The notes under the pieces were generated by a model. The model did not search any database. It was not told the origin of the DNA and saw only the letters and a list, made by a program, of their open reading frames with translations. A program made the position numbers and the translations under genes. Positions 7,201 to 8,770 of a DNA stretch of 8,770 nt are shown here, piece by piece; positions within the stretch are counted from its first letter, which is position 1; every line of letters starts with the position of its first letter. Where the stretch lies: the NCBI GenBank assembly GCA_934351705.1, contig CAKRJK010000047.1, positions 1-8,770 on the forward strand. Reading direction: 5' to 3'. The stretch comes from an uncultured Lachnospiraceae bacterium (lineage in GTDB: Bacteria; Bacillota; Clostridia; Lachnospirales; Lachnospiraceae).

Positions 7201-8770
7201 CGTCAGAAACCTGAATGGATGGGTTCTGTACTTCATGGTTATAAGGCACTTCCGATGCTCCTACCAGCTTGATATTTCCTGTTTCTATCTTCTGTTTTGT
7301 GATGGTGTATGTAATTGTTTTCTCACCGCCGAAGTTGTTTCTTCCTTTTAATACGGCTGTGACTGTTCCTGCATTGATACACTGACTGTTCTTTGTCGAT
7401 GTGCTGTCTCCGGTATCCACACAAGTCTTAACGGTATAGTCGCTCGGATCTACATCTGTTCCGTCATATTCCAGAATGATTCCCAATGTCTCCGGTCTGT
7501 GTGATGTGCCGTCATACGGAATCTCTGCCGGACCTACATAATATGCGTCGGCGATGTCTGTTGTAATAATTTCATAGGTAAAGATGTCCTCTCCTGCAAA
7601 ATTACCGATTCCTTCCGCTTTGACTAATATCGTTCCTGCGTTAATACAATCATGGTCTGTATCGTCTGCTTCATTTGTCCAACTGATAACTTTGAAATCT
7701 ACATCTTTCTTCAGGTTATAATCTCCGAGTTTGTATACCGGAGCATATTTATGCGGCTGGCCGTCGTATTTCTCAGACTGGATGACCAGTTTTGTCACGG
7801 TGCTGAGCTGACGCGGTGTAATGGCATAACTCTCTGTTCTCGTTCCCGAGTACAATCCCTTTCCTGTAATGGTTACGGTGTATCCGTTTGCCACAGTCTT
7901 GGAATTCGGATTGTTATAAATAATGTCATAGTCTGTACCCGCCTGCAATACGGCGTTGTTATTCTTAACTACAACAATCGGTGTCTGAATCTCTCCTGTG
8001 TACTGGAGTTCATTTCCTGTTGCGACATTTCCCTCCTGATCCTGCATCTCTACTGTCATTGCAGAAATGTCATATACAATACTGAAGTTCTGGCGAACGG
8101 TTCCTGTATAATTACCGATACCTTTGATCACTACAGTTGCTGTTCCTGCCTCTGTATTGTTCTCATAGGATATTTTATAATCTACTCCCTGTACTAACTG
8201 TTCTTCATCGTTCCACCAGAGTTCAATCTTTGATTCGTCCAGTGTTACCGGATTGCCGTTATCGTATTTTACTTTTGTTCCTGTAATACCGGTAATGCTC
8301 AAATTGCTGACCGGATTGCCGTCTTTGTCGGCTAAGGATTTGCCTCCGACGGTGTAGTAACAGGTGTTGTCTTCTTTGGTGTCAATGTAGTTGTTATACT
8401 CGCCGTCTGCTACTGCAACAATCTTAACGTATTGTTTTCCTTTTGAAGTATAGTCACTGGTTCCGCTGCTTACTTTTTCTACAAGGAAATCTCTTCCGTA
8501 TACCAGCTCTACTTTCTGTCCGTCTTTGTTCTCAAAGCTTACCTGCATCTGGTTTCTTGCATCTAAGAATGTGTCCTCTCCGGTGTACTCTACTTCCGGT
8601 CCTTCACATACTACATCATAATCTGCCAAAGACTTCTGTTTGATGTTATATTTCATGACACGGGTTCCGGCATACTCGCCGATACCGTTTACTATAATCT
8701 CTTTTTCTCCCTGGTTGATGCAATCCTCAGGATACTCTACGGTAAAATCTTTATTTTCCTCGAGATATTT
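4229..8770 (-). CDS. Giant multi-repeat Ig-like / fibronectin type III surface protein (5' end beyond right edge)
   Basis: The frame is open from the window edge (first full codon AAA at 8768-8770) to the TAA at 4229-4231, giving 1513 visible residues. The Met at 8656 is internal: the 38 codons before it continue the repeat pattern (EEGE/DCINQG, GIGEYAGTR). Visible residues 1-1330 are 16 tandem Ig-like repeats with the core YTG-x-PxVxV, DYxVxYxNNxxxGxAxVxIxGxGNYtGTxxxxFxI, similar to repeats in many clostridial adhesins (MBG/YDG-like, family name uncertain). Residues 1331-1419 and 1420-1513 are two fibronectin type III domains (YKVRAY in both). The protein ends at IKVK with no LPxTG-like motif, membrane helix or charged tail. 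It is presumably secreted, but the signal peptide would be outside the window. It probably forms an elongated stalk for adhesion or matrix contact. It lies just upstream of the sortase gene, in the same operon. Confidence 0.9.
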   Translation of the reverse strand, partial: KYLEENKDFTVEYPEDCINQGEKEIIVNGIGEYAGTRVMKYNIKQKSLADYDVVCEGPEVEYTGEDTFLDARNQMQVSFENKDGQKVELVYGRDFLVEKVSSGTSDYTSKGKQYVKIVAVADGEYNNYIDTKEDNTCYYTVGGKSLADKDGNPVSNLSITGITGTKVKYDNGNPVTLDESKIELWWNDEEQLVQGVDYKISYENNTEAGTATVVIKGIGNYTGTVRQNFSIVYDISAMTVEMQDQEGNVATGNELQYTGEIQTPIVVVKNNNAVLQAGTDYDIIYNNPNSKTVANGYTVTITGKGLYSGTRTESYAITPRQLSTVTKLVIQSEKYDGQPHKYAPVYKLGDYNLKKDVDFKVISWTNEADDTDHDCINAGTILVKAEGIGNFAGEDIFTYEIITTDIADAYYVGPAEIPYDGTSHRPETLGIILEYDGTDVDPSDYTVKTCVDTGDSTSTKNSQCINAGTVTAVLKGRNNFGGEKTITYTITKQKIETGNIKLVGASEVPYNHEVQNPSIQVSDGSGASMDPANYTCTYYKRDSAGMLTEVSECKDAGTYVIHVEGKANYQGSADLTYKITAIDINVSTVYDITYDGVEDQGYTGSAIVPPNLKVYEQKKNDVGAVKRELVAGTDYTVVGTNNVNKGKATITIKGIGNYTGEKTTSFNITAKDITEKSDGQNYDVDLTEVMSAQYTGEVLTPDLPLMQGDRKLIQGTDYKVTYVADTNRRIGVAYGTIEGIGNYTGTRTFTETDPIFKIVSRMLDEAYNRGDLRLELPTYTYDGKAKSVDKDLVVYYGTEKLEKGTDYTVEKPDDCISGGERALVINGAGNYGGTVNATFTIRPRNIMKEDLQTFIDGASMDDIITASPYIGKEITPAVVIYDTLPGRSKTKLKQDKDYTVTYNNNKEIGMAEVVITFIGNYTAYNDYDAGTVKNTYTHEFEILPKSIQDPDVILEEIPDQGYTGSEITPLPKLTYKISNTEEVVLEKDQDYIVEYSDNNVDVGRVEVTITGINSCYGELTTTFKIVRKDLDSDGIEIAEIPDQSYTGEELTPEVVVYYNGVPLVEEQDYELTWEDNTYPGQATVTATGKGNYAKSISRTFNIRGDLEKYGAIAPIDPQCYTGDLIEPEVKVTFADKTLELGKDYKVTYKKNLGVGVAEVTVKGIGVYDGTLTANFNISKDIVEAEIGKLANKYTYTGDEITPQVTAVYKKKQLVEGKDYEVSYNNNIEVGTATVCLKGIGEYTGVCEKDFEIITRKITTCTATKMKTVTYNGTEKKPTVTLWYENKKLTRNTDYKVSYERNKEPGIGKAVVTGLGNYSGTMTLDFKIKVGEPIGLKKIATTASTVKLSWKSGGTVSGYELFRSTDGKKWDKVATVNTTGCTDKDLTASTTYQYKVRAYIQNGLKKIYSDYTDVISANTIPQKPTVTLSSPRKSQAMIVWTKQSTADGYEIYQSTKKGSDYKMVRNAQGSNCTTYTKTKLTSGGTYYYKVRAYKKMKGVKVYGQYSTIQSIKVK
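4232..4780 (-). other. Two C-terminal fibronectin type III domains
   Basis: The first covers 4780-4514 (GLKKIATTASTVKLSW, then SGYELFRSTDG, TYQYKVRAY). The second covers 4513-4232 (TVTLSSPRKSQAMIVW, then DGYEIYQSTKKG, TYYYKVRAY). The W and the YKVRAY strand are hallmarks of the fold. Each has one cysteine at an equivalent place (TTGCT and SNCTT), just before the link to the YKVRAY strand. They end the protein. Confidence 0.85.
4781..8770 (-). repeat. Array of 16 tandem Ig-like domain repeats (protein-level)
   Basis: Repeat ends on the minus strand, by coordinate: 8770-8630 (partial), 8629-8336, 8335-8069, 8068-7808, 7807-7556, 7555-7289, 7288-7022, 7021-6755, 6754-6485, 6484-6236, 6235-5933, 5932-5684, 5683-5456, 5455-5231, 5230-5003, 5002-4781. 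Lengths in residues, without the partial one, are 98, 89, 87, 84, 89, 89, 89, 90, 83, 101, 83, 76, 75, 76 and 74, so units are longer at the N-terminal side and near 75 in the last four. Each ends in a strand of the type FxI followed by a two- or three-residue link and a hydrophobic residue. Sequences are diverged, so the array is old rather than a recent DNA duplication. Boundaries were set by eye and may shift by a few residues. Confidence 0.8.

Noticed and set aside
7652..8197. Plus-strand open frame of 181 codons, Cys- and Val-rich
   Set aside because: It lies wholly antisense to the repeat protein gene, has no family resemblance, and its composition is what the reverse complement of that repeat-coding DNA would give.
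4781..8770. Repeating motif considered as a CRISPR array or recent tandem DNA duplication
   Set aside because: The repeats are 220-300 nt long, in one continuous reading frame and diverged at the DNA level. They are protein domains.

Overview
The window looks like a chromosomal segment from a low- to mid-GC Gram-positive of the class Clostridia, most likely family Lachnospiraceae. Three things point there: EF-G, S7 and S12 sequences of clostridial type (S12 has the 13-residue insertion usual in Firmicutes relative to E. coli), near-perfect AGGAGG ribosome binding sites, and a class B sortase next to BspA-type and tandem Ig-like surface proteins. This assignment comes from remembered family features, not from a search. 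All six genes lie on the minus strand, so transcription runs from high to low coordinates.

Region 1 (8770 down to about 1826) is a cell-surface operon. Its first visible gene encodes a very long secreted-type protein. The gene is open through the right edge, so its true start is outside the window. It shows 16 tandem Ig-like repeats followed by two fibronectin type III domains, with no C-terminal sorting signal. Two bases after its stop begins a class B sortase with an unusual cytoplasmic N-terminal domain of about 100 residues. Twenty-five bases further on is a BspA-type leucine-rich-repeat protein that ends in a sorting signal (TPKTG, membrane helix, charged tail), so it is the evident substrate of that sortase.

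Region 2 (about 1568 to 1825) is the boundary. It holds a 72-nt near-perfect hairpin just after the surface operon, probably its terminator. Next comes a consensus sigma-A promoter (TTGACA, 17 bp, TATAAT) that starts the next operon, with a short leader carrying a small stem-loop.

Region 3 (1 to 1567) is the str operon: rpsL (S12), rpsG (S7) and the first 149 codons of fusA (EF-G), which leaves the window at the left. The three genes start with ATG, GTG and TTG respectively. Each has a strong Shine-Dalgarno sequence exactly 8 nt from its start codon.

The surface operon is thus an accessory module placed directly upstream of one of the most conserved ribosomal operons. No CRISPR array, insertion sequence, tRNA or rRNA was seen.
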